This document shows, one piece after another, positions 1-9,156 of a stretch of 64,000 nt of DNA. Position numbers and translations under genes: made by a program. The stretch comes from Azospirillum sp. RU38E (GTDB lineage Bacteria > Pseudomonadota > Alphaproteobacteria > Azospirillales > Azospirillaceae). The DNA lies in assembly GCF_900188385.1 (NCBI RefSeq), contig NZ_FZOI01000015.1:88676-152675 (forward strand), read 5' to 3'. Numbering within the stretch: the stretch's first letter is position 1; each line of letters begins with the position of its first letter. Under the pieces are notes generated by a model. It worked only from the letters and a program-made list of their open reading frames with translations. It ran no database searches and was not told the DNA's origin.

Positions 1-3000
1 ACCACCTGCCCATCAATCTCCAGGGTGACATGGGCAACGCTGGGCGGCAGGGTAGACGTCAGCAGGTCGAAACGTACCGAGGGTGCGACGGGGTTGGCAA
101 ACATTGCTTCCCGGATTTCCGCTGCCTGCTGGAAGGAGTCCAGCACGGCCGGGGAAATGCCAAGATCATTGCCATTGATCCTCTGCCAGCGCCAGCGTTG
201 CGGCCCGGTATCCACCAGATGCTGAAGGTTGGCGGTGAAGAATGTGTGCAAGGCCCCATTGGGCTTGAACAGCTCGGCAAAGTCGCGCAAGGGCGTATCG
301 GCATCTGACCGGCGGTTGAACGGATAGCGGCGGCCGGTCGCCTGTTCGCAATGGCGACGGACGGAGGCGTTCCACAGCCGACCCAGGTCGCTGCGTGCAT
401 TGGACATTGTTGCTGATGAGCCCGACCTGCCCACCTGCTCCAGTAATTGCCCCACGGATCCCGGTGCGCGGGCAGCAGCAGCGGCGAGCTGCTCTGCGGG
501 TGTGGCACCCTGGGTCCCCATCACATCACGGGTGAGGGCTCCGCCCTTCAGGCGACTGAGTTGCAGGTACAGATCACCGATGACGCGCAGCACGTCATCC
601 AGGTTACCACCGGCCACGCTGGTTTTGTTGTTGACGAAATCATGCAGGCCTTTGAAATGATCATCCACGGGCTTGCCGGGCTGACCGGCTGATGGCAGGT
701 CCAATGCCCGCAGGCCCGACGCGGCCGCGGGGATCGGTAGGTTGCCAGCCGCCACGGTTGCCGCTGCCTTCAATCCGGGCGGTACGCCTCCATCATCCCC
801 CGTCAGGGTGGTTTCGGCGGATATAGCTGTAAGCAGGTTCTTTAAGGGCGATCCCGGCCCTGACAGGGCGGCTGTCACCCGCATAGCATCATCCAAAGAC
901 AGCATCGGCGCCAGGGCAATGTCGCCCAGAACGCCATTCCATTGAGCGATGTAATCGTTCAGATAGAGCTGCAGAATATCGCGTTCCAGCTTACCATCAC
1001 GCAGATCGGCAGTGGGTTGCCCATTGATCACCCAGCTATCCTTGGCAACGTCACCGGCGGCACCGGATAGGCCGTTCAGGAAAACTTCCCGAAAGCCGGC
1101 ACGGGTGTAAAATCCCGGCACCCCGTTGGAGAGCAGCTTTCCGGAAGGCCGGACGAAGACGCGGTCAGCCAAGGGGCCAGCCGCATCGACCAGCCGCCAT
1201 TCTGCCAGCCGCCATGCTTCGGGGGATTGTCTGAGCTGGGCATAGGCGCGGGCTGCCAGCGGGAAATTCGCCAACAGTCGCCGTGACTGCTCCACCAGCG
1301 CCATATCGGGTCCGATGGGGGTGACGGGGCCGGCCAGCAACACGTCCAGATGGTTGGCGAGCGCGTCTCTGATGGCGGCATCGTTGGGGGCGGGGTAGAT
1401 GGCCGCCCAATCCGCGATGTGCCACTGGCGCAGGAAATCCCTGTCCAGCGCCCCTGGCTGTTGGCCGGTCAGCATCAGATAGGCTTTCAATGCCCCATAC
1501 AGCTCATTGCTTTCCGGCTGGGACCGGATCAGCCATTCCAACCGATATGCCATCACGGGTACCAGCAGCGCATTCAGCGCGCGGTGATAGGCAGACTGCG
1601 CCTGCTCCGCCACCACCTCACCTTGAGAAAGGCCGAATGTCTGCCACAGGGATGGTTCCTCTGCGGTCGTCTGGGCCAGGATGCGCAAGCGAGCCAGGGG
1701 CGGCAGGATGGTGCCGAAGCTCTGGGATAGGGCTGCGTCCGCTGGGATGGCCCGCAAATCGGCGCCGATACGTTCCACCTCTGCCATCCTGGTGGCCAGC
1801 ATGGCCTGGTTTTCAAGATAGCTGACCATCCACACACTTGTGGACCCGGCAAGCGCCAGACCTGCAAGAGCGTAAAGCCCGATTACAACCCCTCGGCGCC
1901 AGCGTTCCACGCCGGGATTGAAACTCACCAGCCCGGCCTCCGGAAACACGACATCGCGGAGCAGTCCGGTCAGAAAATAGCTACGCCCCGTTCCTGGACG
2001 CGGCGGTGCCACACTCTGTTCCATGCCCAATCCACGGGCAATGGAACCTGCAAGCCGGTCGATGGGTGATCCCTCCTGGGTGCCGCTGGTCAGGTAGACG
2101 CCCCGCAACAGGGGCGGTGCTTCGTAACGGTCGCCATCGAATGCTTCGCGCAGGAACAGGCGGAGCTGTTCGCGCAATTGTGCTACCTGGGCCGGGAATC
2201 CGAAAATGGCACCCCGCCGACCCAAATCTGTTTCCTGCTGCAGGCGTGTGGTGACGCGGTCCGACAATGCGGTCATCAGCAGGTCAAATTCCGGGGTGAT
2301 CAGATCAGCTGCTTCGTCCTGCGCTTGCAACGGAAAGGTCACGCCCCATACCTGTTCACGCTGACGCCGGTCCAGGTCGTCAAAGAACTCTGTAAAGCCG
2401 GGCAGAAGGTCGACCTTGGTCAACAGCAGATACACGGGGAATCGGATACCGAAGGCCGTGTGCAGTTCGTTCAACCGATCGCGAATGGTGCGGGCATGTC
2501 GCGCCCGTTCCGCATCATTGGCACCGGCCAGATCGATGGCGCTGAATGCGACAAACACGCCGTTGATCGGCTGCCGCGCCCGTGTTTTCCGCAGCAGCGC
2601 CAGGAAGCCCCGCCACGCCTTGGCATCTGCGGCCGCGTCGGAATCCTGGCTGGTGTAACGTCCGGCCGTGTCGATCAGCACTGCGTCGTCGGTGAATAGC
2701 CATTCGCAATTATGTGTGCCCAGATCGGGTGTACCGGGACGCCCCCGCTTGCCTGCCATCCGCTTGACCAGTTCGGAATTGGCGATGGCTGTGGATTTGC
2801 CGGTGCCGGGGGGGCCGATCATCATGTACCAGGGAAGCTGATAGAGAAAACGTCGGTCCCAGCGGCCCGACCCGCCGGACTGTTTGAGAAGCCGGACGGC
2901 TTCTCGCAGCCGATCCCGCATTGCGGTCAGATCGTCATCGGCTCGGCTGTTGGTACTGTCGGCTCCGCGTTTGGTGTCCGGAAGCATACCGTCAACCAAT

Positions 3001-3224
3001 GTCGCATCCGTCTGGCGCGCGCGGCTCAGGATAATGATATTGGCAACACCCCAACTGACCAAGATCACCAGCACCGCCAGCAAGCGGGCAATTTCGCTTT
3101 CCAGCGGGCGGATGTCCGCAATGGCGATAAACGGCCCCACCAGCCATGCAATCAGCGCCAGGGCAATGGCCCCCAGCAGCGTCAGGAACCAGCGGACCTT
3201 GAAAAGGGAGATTATGCTGTTCAT
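1..3224 (-). CDS. tssM: TssM/IcmF, T6SS inner-membrane core protein (3' end beyond window)
   Basis: About 1074 residues are readable before the gene leaves the window, so the C-terminal part is missing. TssM spans the inner membrane and, with TssL, forms the T6SS membrane complex that docks the baseplate. Visible features are two hydrophobic segments near residues 9-34 and 43-62, a Walker A motif GPPGTGKST at 137-145 followed by the DTAGRYTSQD switch, and a third membrane segment near 435-457 before the long periplasmic part. I chose the ATG at 3224 because it gives the usual short cytoplasmic N-terminus (MNSIISLFKVRWFL). It is the last gene of the leftward tagH-tssK-tssL-tssM run, 70 bp after tssL. 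Family assignment is secure; the true C-terminus cannot be seen. Confidence 0.95.
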   Translation of the reverse strand, partial: MNSIISLFKVRWFLTLLGAIALALIAWLVGPFIAIADIRPLESEIARLLAVLVILVSWGVANIIILSRARQTDATLVDGMLPDTKRGADSTNSRADDDLTAMRDRLREAVRLLKQSGGSGRWDRRFLYQLPWYMMIGPPGTGKSTAIANSELVKRMAGKRGRPGTPDLGTHNCEWLFTDDAVLIDTAGRYTSQDSDAAADAKAWRGFLALLRKTRARQPINGVFVAFSAIDLAGANDAERARHARTIRDRLNELHTAFGIRFPVYLLLTKVDLLPGFTEFFDDLDRRQREQVWGVTFPLQAQDEAADLITPEFDLLMTALSDRVTTRLQQETDLGRRGAIFGFPAQVAQLREQLRLFLREAFDGDRYEAPPLLRGVYLTSGTQEGSPIDRLAGSIARGLGMEQSVAPPRPGTGRSYFLTGLLRDVVFPEAGLVSFNPGVERWRRGVVIGLYALAGLALAGSTSVWMVSYLENQAMLATRMAEVERIGADLRAIPADAALSQSFGTILPPLARLRILAQTTAEEPSLWQTFGLSQGEVVAEQAQSAYHRALNALLVPVMAYRLEWLIRSQPESNELYGALKAYLMLTGQQPGALDRDFLRQWHIADWAAIYPAPNDAAIRDALANHLDVLLAGPVTPIGPDMALVEQSRRLLANFPLAARAYAQLRQSPEAWRLAEWRLVDAAGPLADRVFVRPSGKLLSNGVPGFYTRAGFREVFLNGLSGAAGDVAKDSWVINGQPTADLRDGKLERDILQLYLNDYIAQWNGVLGDIALAPMLSLDDAMRVTAALSGPGSPLKNLLTAISAETTLTGDDGGVPPGLKAAATVAAGNLPIPAAASGLRALDLPSAGQPGKPVDDHFKGLHDFVNNKTSVAGGNLDDVLRVIGDLYLQLSRLKGGALTRDVMGTQGATPAEQLAAAAARAPGSVGQLLEQVGRSGSSATMSNARSDLGRLWNASVRRHCEQATGRRYPFNRRSDADTPLRDFAELFKPNGALHTFFTANLQHLVDTGPQRWRWQRINGNDLGISPAVLDSFQQAAEIREAMFANPVAPSVRFDLLTSTLPPSVAHVTLEIDGQV

Positions 3225-3294
3225 CGAAGCGCTTATCCAAAAGGCCTGATCACGCGGAGGGAAACCACGGGTGGGTGATGGGAGATCCTGCGGA

Positions 3295-4623
3295 TCAGCC
3301 CGCGCCACCGGTAATCAGGATGATGTCAATGCGACGGTTGCGTTCCCGGTTGGCCGGTGAAGTGTTGGGAACCAGCGGATTGGTATCCGCTTGGCCTTCT
3401 GCCGACAGGCGGGCAGGCACCGACAGCCGTGAGGACAGCAGGTCGCGGACGGTGCCGGCGCGTGCCCGCGACAATTCCCAGTTGGACCGGAAACGCGCGG
3501 TGCTGATGGGTACATCATCGGTATGCCCGACCACCACGATCCTGCCCGGCTCCTCCTCCAGCGCAGCGGCCACCCGCTCCAGGACAGGCTGGAAGCGGCC
3601 TTCCATCCTGTCGCTGCCGCTGGCGAACAGGCCAGCGTCATGGAGCCGGATCGTGATCTGGCCAACACTTTCCGTGACCGTCACGAGCCGCTCGCGTATC
3701 TCCGCCTCAAGGAACCGAGAAATCTTGACGGATGTCCCGTCCGGTGGCGGCAGAAGGGGCGGCGGCGGGGGGCGGTTGATGAATGTTCGTTCATGGCCAG
3801 GCGCTGCGGCCAGACGGTCCAGCAGCGTATCGGTTTGTGCACCCAGGGATAACCGCAATCCTAAAAACAGGCTGACCATCACCGCCAGGGCAATGAAGAC
3901 TGTCGCAACGGCGGGGACACTTGAGGCCGCCTGACGAACGGCCTCGCTGGCCCCACGCCAGTGGGGCGACAAGTCACCGCCCGTCTGGCCATGCGGGCGG
4001 ATGAGCTGAAATAAATCTTCGCGTAATCGGGCGATGTCAACCAATCCACTGGACTGCATACGCAAGGGCCCCTGAAACCCCAGGGAAAGGCACACATACA
4101 TCAGCTCCAGCAACAGGGCATTGCGGCCAGGCTCCTGCTTCAGTCGCTGCAGATCCTCATAGAATCGCGCCCCACCGAATGTTTCCTTGTGTCTCTTGCT
4201 GACGATGCTTTGCTGCGACCAGTTACTTTGCCGACCCCAGGGTGTATTCATCACGATATCGTCAACAGTGATGCATGCCGCGTAGTCGGCTGTATCCACC
4301 ATGTCGGCAGGCAGCTGCACGTGCTTTAGCTGTTTTTGGAATGCCTGGACAATTTGCTCAGTCTGCTCGCGCAGCCGCTGCACGTCCGGTGCCGTGCGCA
4401 GTTCGCGCACATGATTGATAAAAGCCAGTAGGTCTGATGCGGCGGCCAGAAGTGGATTGCGCGACACGGCCACGGGCGGCGTCGCGGTAAAGGGGCCACT
4501 TCCCCATGCGGGCGATGCAGCGGGCGGATGTTGCGCGTTGGCGGCCGATCCGCCAGTGGGCCATCCGCCCGGTGTAGGGCGGATGACTGTGCGGTCCGTT
4601 GGGCGTCGGTTGTCCCCGGTCAT
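3295..4623 (-). CDS. tssL: TssL (DotU/ImpK) with C-terminal OmpA peptidoglycan-binding domain
   Basis: This 442-residue protein is the second membrane-complex component. A disordered N-terminus (1-55) precedes the cytoplasmic DotU hook domain (about 56-232), one transmembrane helix (about 236-258), a proline-rich linker (285-294) and an OmpA-type domain (about 318-437). The OmpA domain carries the VVGHTDDVPI and NRERNRRIDI signatures of peptidoglycan binding. This is the extended TssL form, which can anchor the machine to the cell wall by itself. Its start overlaps the tssK stop by 4 bp, which indicates translational coupling. A second free-standing OmpA protein is encoded at 18522-19091, and no TssJ lipoprotein is visible. 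Confidence 0.95.
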   Translation of the reverse strand: MTGDNRRPTDRTVIRPTPGGWPTGGSAANAQHPPAASPAWGSGPFTATPPVAVSRNPLLAAASDLLAFINHVRELRTAPDVQRLREQTEQIVQAFQKQLKHVQLPADMVDTADYAACITVDDIVMNTPWGRQSNWSQQSIVSKRHKETFGGARFYEDLQRLKQEPGRNALLLELMYVCLSLGFQGPLRMQSSGLVDIARLREDLFQLIRPHGQTGGDLSPHWRGASEAVRQAASSVPAVATVFIALAVMVSLFLGLRLSLGAQTDTLLDRLAAAPGHERTFINRPPPPPLLPPPDGTSVKISRFLEAEIRERLVTVTESVGQITIRLHDAGLFASGSDRMEGRFQPVLERVAAALEEEPGRIVVVGHTDDVPISTARFRSNWELSRARAGTVRDLLSSRLSVPARLSAEGQADTNPLVPNTSPANRERNRRIDIILITGGAG

Positions 4624-5957
4624 AACGCCACCTCACGGATCGTCCATAGCTCCATATCCAGGTCCGGGAATTCGCCGGAAACATGAATGGCGATGCCCGG
4701 CGACCTCTCCAGTTTGCGCCAGAGCTCCCCTTGCCTGTCCAATTCCAGATAGATGGTGCCCGCATGGTAGGGCAGTTGCCGTGGTGCTGTCGGTAGGACC
4801 TCCAGCCCGATACCCCGCGCCGACGAGTTAATCAGCTCAGAGATTTTCTCTGCCGGCCCGATCTTGGTCTGTCCGGGAAATTCCGTCCTCAGGGTTTCGC
4901 CCCGGACAGACGCCCGCACGGCCAGAATGAACGCCGTCTTGGACAACAGGGTCCGGTCCTTGACAGGCGCGTACCAAACACCCTCGTGGTACTCCAGTTC
5001 AAGCTTCTCCGCAGTCCGGGATATCATTGTGGTCAACGCGGTACGCAGTTCCTCAATCAAAGGAAGGTATGTGGCGTGCAGATCATCATGTCGGTAAATG
5101 GGAAAGGGCGGGGGGCGGCGGCTCTTGCGGATGAAGGCCGCCAGTTCCCCGGCCAGCTGCAAAAGGGTAGTATAAAGATCCTCAGGATGGATGGTCTGCT
5201 GGCCTGAAAGGTGTGAAATCAACGGCTCCCACCGGTTCACGGTCAGCAGCAGCAGAAAGTCGTTGCTCTGTGGGGCGGCATTGCCGCCGGTTTCCGACAA
5301 TCGTCCGGCCAACGACTCTGCCCGCTGATGCAAAAGCCCCTGCAGCTCCGTCAGGAAGCGGGCCAGAGGGGGGGCAGTGCCGACGGACAGGCAGGGGGGG
5401 ATGTATCGGGGGTCCAAAACGACCTGACGGTCTGCCCGCACCTCCGATATCCGCGCCAGACCCAGGCAAACCAGATCGGGGCGTGGGTCGGTCGCCAGCA
5501 CAAAACGGAATTGCGGAACGCCAACCTGTACTGCCGTTGTTTCAGATGACATGGATGTGCAGTCCCGCACATCCGTGTCGGATACTTGATAACGCGCATA
5601 CGGCGTTTCATCGCCCTTGGGGGCAAAATCCACCACACCCTGCACCAGGCGCGGCAATGCCAGATAGACGATGCAGTCACGCGTCGTCGGGGGCAATTGC
5701 AACGAAGGTGGAAGCGCCTCCGGCGTGATGAGGAAGGGTGTTCCGTCCTCCATCAAGCCCGAGGCCCGAATGATGGCGAATTGTCCGATGGCCAATGCGG
5801 CCTGATCAATTTCTACGAAGGATACACCCCACGCAAATGACCGCAAAGGTTGTGTGCTGTTCCTGATCAGCTGCTCAAAATACCGGTCGGATTGTTGGAA
5901 ATGCTGTGGAAGAATAAACATTCCTTCAGACCATACCACCCGATAACTGCCCGTCAT
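4620..5957 (-). CDS. tssK: TssK (ImpJ/VasE), T6SS baseplate-membrane complex adaptor
   Basis: At 445 residues this has the normal TssK length. The N-terminus (VVWSEGMFILPQHFQQSDRY) is the diagnostic TssK/ImpJ start. TssK trimers link the TssFGE wedge to the cytoplasmic domains of TssL and TssM. The gene overlaps tssL at its 3' end and follows tagH after a 92-bp very AT-rich gap (about 5958-6049). That gap may carry an extra promoter, though I could not define clear -10 and -35 boxes. No anomaly was noticed in the reading frame. Confidence 0.95.
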   Translation of the reverse strand: MTGSYRVVWSEGMFILPQHFQQSDRYFEQLIRNSTQPLRSFAWGVSFVEIDQAALAIGQFAIIRASGLMEDGTPFLITPEALPPSLQLPPTTRDCIVYLALPRLVQGVVDFAPKGDETPYARYQVSDTDVRDCTSMSSETTAVQVGVPQFRFVLATDPRPDLVCLGLARISEVRADRQVVLDPRYIPPCLSVGTAPPLARFLTELQGLLHQRAESLAGRLSETGGNAAPQSNDFLLLLTVNRWEPLISHLSGQQTIHPEDLYTTLLQLAGELAAFIRKSRRPPPFPIYRHDDLHATYLPLIEELRTALTTMISRTAEKLELEYHEGVWYAPVKDRTLLSKTAFILAVRASVRGETLRTEFPGQTKIGPAEKISELINSSARGIGLEVLPTAPRQLPYHAGTIYLELDRQGELWRKLERSPGIAIHVSGEFPDLDMELWTIREVAL

Positions 5958-6049
5958 GTCGCTCCCCAGCGATGTGGTTTATTCAGGTTCATGCGTGGCG
6001 CATGTGCTTTATGACAAAAACTACTTTAAAGTTAAATTAATTAAAAATT

Positions 6050-7300
6050 TCAATCATTTTTGTTATTTCCTGATCTGTTCATTAAATCGACTTGATCATT
6101 ATAGGCCTTTGCAAATTCAATCCCCAACCTCTTCGCGAAATCTATTCTCGATTCTTCGGATATTACCTCGTATTCTTCAGTAAAATACTCCCAACACGCG
6201 GCACGGATACCGCCTTTTGCGAGGTTCTTTGCAACGGATTGCTGCTCCACCTTAGCTCTCAGTGTTTTGGGATCGAAGCAGCGCAGCAAAGTTGCTAATG
6301 CCTCATTCATACCGACAGTGGCTGCAAGCTGATGTTCTTCAATTTGGCGGAAGATTTCTGCGACAGCCGCTTCCCCGGACATGAAGTTCCCCTGCCGTGG
6401 GGACAGAAGTGACAAGGTGGCAGCATCGGCATCCATGAAGACTTTAAGGGGGTTGTTGTTGGTGGGCAGAAAGCCCAACTGGGTCCGGTCGATACGGAAT
6501 TCGGCCTTGAACTTCGCCCGGATTTCCAGGAGCCTTTGTGCACCCTCGACAAAAAGGCGATAGGTCTTGCCGGCCCGACGCATCACATCGCTCGGGTCAG
6601 CACCCCGGAACGCCTCCTCCTCCAGTCCCGCTGCGTGCAGAAATGCCTTCAGCACCTCGTTACCGTCTGCTTCCAGCGATGCCGACGACTCCGCCCCCTT
6701 CTGACTGTCCGCGCGGCCAGATGGGGGCGAAGATTCTGCCTTCTGCGTATCGGCCTGTCTGGTATTGCTGTGGCTGATCCATTCCTTACGGAAGTCAAAA
6801 TCAATTTCACCCGTCCGCACTACCGCAGGTTTTTCATGAACATGCGGGAGGTCGACATATTCCGTACCCGTCTCCATCCGATTGGAAATGGGGGATCGCT
6901 GGTCGGCAATACCGAAACGATCCTTCTCTATTTCCATTGGATGCGGCTTAAGCCCAGATTCGTGGCCCCATTGTCCCGATGCCTCCCCTGCGTCCATGGA
7001 CACAGAAACACTGATCTCATAATTGGCCAGCGACAAACGGTCCCCATTGCGCAGGGTGACGGTGCCGCCTTTCGGAATGCGTTCTGCCGAAAAATTATGA
7101 AAAACACCATTCGTGCTGTTGTCGGTTAGGGCATATGACCCAAATTTTTCTGAAATTGAAAAATGTTTTCCAGAAACAATATTTTCAGGATCAATAAGAA
7201 CCCAGTCACAATCTATGCCTCTGCCAACGGTAAAGCCATCGCGCATTACCTGTCGCATTTCCCCCGCCATCGGTCCAGAAATTACCCGTAATATCAACAT
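6050..7300 (-). CDS. tagH: TagH/ImpI, FHA-domain T6SS accessory protein
   Basis: This 416-residue protein has an N-terminal forkhead-associated domain (about 1-95) with the phosphothreonine-binding landmarks G27-R28, S43-x-x-H46 and N61-STNG. A variable linker follows, then a C-terminal FHA-associated domain (about 205-400) as in ImpI/VasC. In other systems such proteins pass threonine-phosphorylation signals to T6SS assembly, but no PpkA kinase or PppA phosphatase gene is visible here. It is the first gene of the leftward operon. Its base composition, especially the 3' end, is more AT-rich than the neighbouring tss genes. Confidence 0.9.
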   Translation of the reverse strand: MLILRVISGPMAGEMRQVMRDGFTVGRGIDCDWVLIDPENIVSGKHFSISEKFGSYALTDNSTNGVFHNFSAERIPKGGTVTLRNGDRLSLANYEISVSVSMDAGEASGQWGHESGLKPHPMEIEKDRFGIADQRSPISNRMETGTEYVDLPHVHEKPAVVRTGEIDFDFRKEWISHSNTRQADTQKAESSPPSGRADSQKGAESSASLEADGNEVLKAFLHAAGLEEEAFRGADPSDVMRRAGKTYRLFVEGAQRLLEIRAKFKAEFRIDRTQLGFLPTNNNPLKVFMDADAATLSLLSPRQGNFMSGEAAVAEIFRQIEEHQLAATVGMNEALATLLRCFDPKTLRAKVEQQSVAKNLAKGGIRAACWEYFTEEYEVISEESRIDFAKRLGIEFAKAYNDQVDLMNRSGNNKND

Positions 7301-7568
7301 GTTTTGACCTGATTGTCACATTGACGCGCAAAGCGCGCCGCCCCCGCAGCCCGACCATGCTGACGTACGGCAAAGATTGTATCAAGATATAATGTGTAAT
7401 TTAAATATGATATTGACAGAATTGTCGTTTAGGCATTACCAAAATGATATCCGGAAAGTCCTTGTGCAGTAGTGTATGCATTTGGACTTCATTTAATAGA
7501 GTATTTTTTTAGTTCAAGATCGCTCGTTGTGGCTGATGTCCATTCTAATGGATAAGGATTTTGTTGAA
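7301..7568. promoter_or_regulatory. Divergent promoter region of the two T6SS operons
   Basis: This spacer separates tagH (leftward) from tssA (rightward) and must hold both promoters. It is markedly AT-rich from about 7375 to 7520. Visible elements are a TATAAT at 7388-7393, a TTGACA at 7413-7418 and a small inverted repeat GACA-N4-TGTC at 7415-7426. None is paired with a convincing partner box at normal spacing, and I saw no good sigma-54 site. The role is inferred from gene orientation. Confidence 0.5.
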
Positions 7569-8576
7569 ATGGATCTGAAGCGGTTGTTGACCCCGATCAG
7601 TGAAGCCGAACCTTCCGGGCCCTCTCTGGAGTTCGACGATGCGTTCCGGACGTTGGAGGTGGCGGCAGCTGGTTCCCCGGACAGAGTCATGGGCTCAGAA
7701 ATCCAGGCTGGCACACCGCCCAACTGGCGATTGGTGTCGACGTCAGCGGTGGCCTTGCTGGAAAGAACCAAGGACCTGCGGATCGCTGTCTACCTTTGCC
7801 AAGCTGTTGTGGTGATGCAGGGGCTGTCGGGATTGGCGGCAGGGTTGCATCTGCTGGACGGGCTTCTGCGACAATTCTGGCCGACGATACATCCGCAATT
7901 GGATGTATCGGATGACAATGACCCGACGATACGGATCAACGCGCTGGCGGGATTGAGCGCACCCGCCGGACTGCTGGCGTTAATCCAGAATGCCAAAGTG
8001 ATGGAGCTTCCCAGGGTTGGAACAGTAACGGTGCGCGACCTTATCTTATCTACCGCGTCGGATGACAATCAAATTAAGGCCGTTTTCACAGCCCGGGACG
8101 AAAAAGACGGGTTCCTCGTAACGGATTATATCCTGCAACCGATCATCAATTCTATCGCCGACGCGGGGCGCGCGTTGGCGGCGATCGCCGATTTCATCGA
8201 CGAGCAGACTGGGGGTGGCAATTCTCATGTGCTTGATCCTCTGAAACAACTGCTCTGGAAACTGAGCAACGTGATCAGTCAGCATACAGCCCGACGCCGC
8301 GGCGATGCGCCGTTGCAGGTGGCAGCCACCCATTCTCCAACGGTGCTGCATCCTACCGGAACCGGTGCCGTCAGCCGGCGGGAGGATGTCGCCGCTATGC
8401 TGGACAGTATCTGCGAGTACCTGACCCGAACCGAGCCATCCAGCCCGGTCCCGTTTCTTCTGCAACGGGCAAAACGGCTGCTGGGCAAGAATTTCATGGA
8501 ATTGCTGAGCGATCTGGCACCCGACGGGGCTTCACAGTTCCAGACCGTTCGTGGGCCTGAAAAGGGTGATGGCTAA
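7569..8576 (+). CDS. tssA: TssA (ImpA), T6SS sheath-assembly cap protein
   Basis: The product is 335 residues from the chosen start. The N-terminal ImpA_N domain begins with MDLKRLLTPIS and is followed by a helical C-terminal region. TssA sits at the baseplate and then at the distal end of the growing sheath. Longer frames begin at TTG 7527 or ATG 7548. The ATG at 7569 has an AAGGA sequence (7554-7558) at good spacing and gives the usual family N-terminus, so I prefer it. It is the first gene of the rightward operon, 71 bp ahead of tssB. Confidence 0.9.
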   Translation: MDLKRLLTPISEAEPSGPSLEFDDAFRTLEVAAAGSPDRVMGSEIQAGTPPNWRLVSTSAVALLERTKDLRIAVYLCQAVVVMQGLSGLAAGLHLLDGLLRQFWPTIHPQLDVSDDNDPTIRINALAGLSAPAGLLALIQNAKVMELPRVGTVTVRDLILSTASDDNQIKAVFTARDEKDGFLVTDYILQPIINSIADAGRALAAIADFIDEQTGGGNSHVLDPLKQLLWKLSNVISQHTARRRGDAPLQVAATHSPTVLHPTGTGAVSRREDVAAMLDSICEYLTRTEPSSPVPFLLQRAKRLLGKNFMELLSDLAPDGASQFQTVRGPEKGDG

Positions 8577-8647
8577 TTCCTTGCTCTGAAGGGCGCAAGG
8601 CCGACGCGAATGTACGTTTTCGGAATTATCGAACTGGGGGAACAGAG

Positions 8648-9151
8648 ATGACGGCGAGTAGTCAGAAATTCATTGCCCAGAACCGGGCACCCCGCGTCCA
8701 CATTTCATATGATGTCCATACCGACGGTGCCGAGAAAAAGGTGCAATTGCCCTTTGTCATGGGGGTTATGGCCGACCTCAGCGGGACGCCGGCAGAGCCG
8801 CTGGACAATGTCGCGGACCGGAGCTTTGTCGAAATTGATGTCGATAATTTCGACAAGGTGATGGCTGGCGCCAAGCCGCGGGTGGCGCTGCGAGTGCCGA
8901 ACACCCTGACCGGCACCGGCAACCTCAGCATTGACCTCACTTTCAAGAGCATGGACGATTTTTCACCAGCCAAGATTGCGGCCCGGATTGAGCCGCTGAA
9001 CAAGCTGCTCGAGGCCCGCACACAGCTGAAGAATCTGATTTCCTACATGGACGGCAAAACCGGTGCCGAGGAACTGGTTGATCGGGTCCTGAATGACAAG
9101 GCCTTGCAGTCGGTTCTGGTCGGTAATCCCGATGGTACGCAGGAAGGGTGA
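8648..9151 (+). CDS. tssB: TssB (VipA/ImpB), T6SS contractile sheath small subunit
   Basis: The 167-residue length is normal for TssB. The N-terminus (KFIAQNRAPRVHISYDVH) and the block LPFVMGVMADLSG are the standard TssB signatures. It pairs with TssC to form the contractile sheath, which ClpV later disassembles. A purine-rich GGGGGAACAGAG precedes the ATG. Its stop codon lies 5 bp before the preferred tssC start, so the two subunits are almost certainly co-translated. Confidence 0.97.
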   Translation: MTASSQKFIAQNRAPRVHISYDVHTDGAEKKVQLPFVMGVMADLSGTPAEPLDNVADRSFVEIDVDNFDKVMAGAKPRVALRVPNTLTGTGNLSIDLTFKSMDDFSPAKIAARIEPLNKLLEARTQLKNLISYMDGKTGAEELVDRVLNDKALQSVLVGNPDGTQEG

Positions 9152-9156
9152 ACCAA

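Noticed and set aside
7375..7450. Sigma-70 or sigma-54 promoter in the T6SS divergent spacer
   Set aside because: TATAAT and TTGACA are present but not correctly spaced as a pair, and no GG-N10-GC sigma-54 core was convincing; only the region is annotated.
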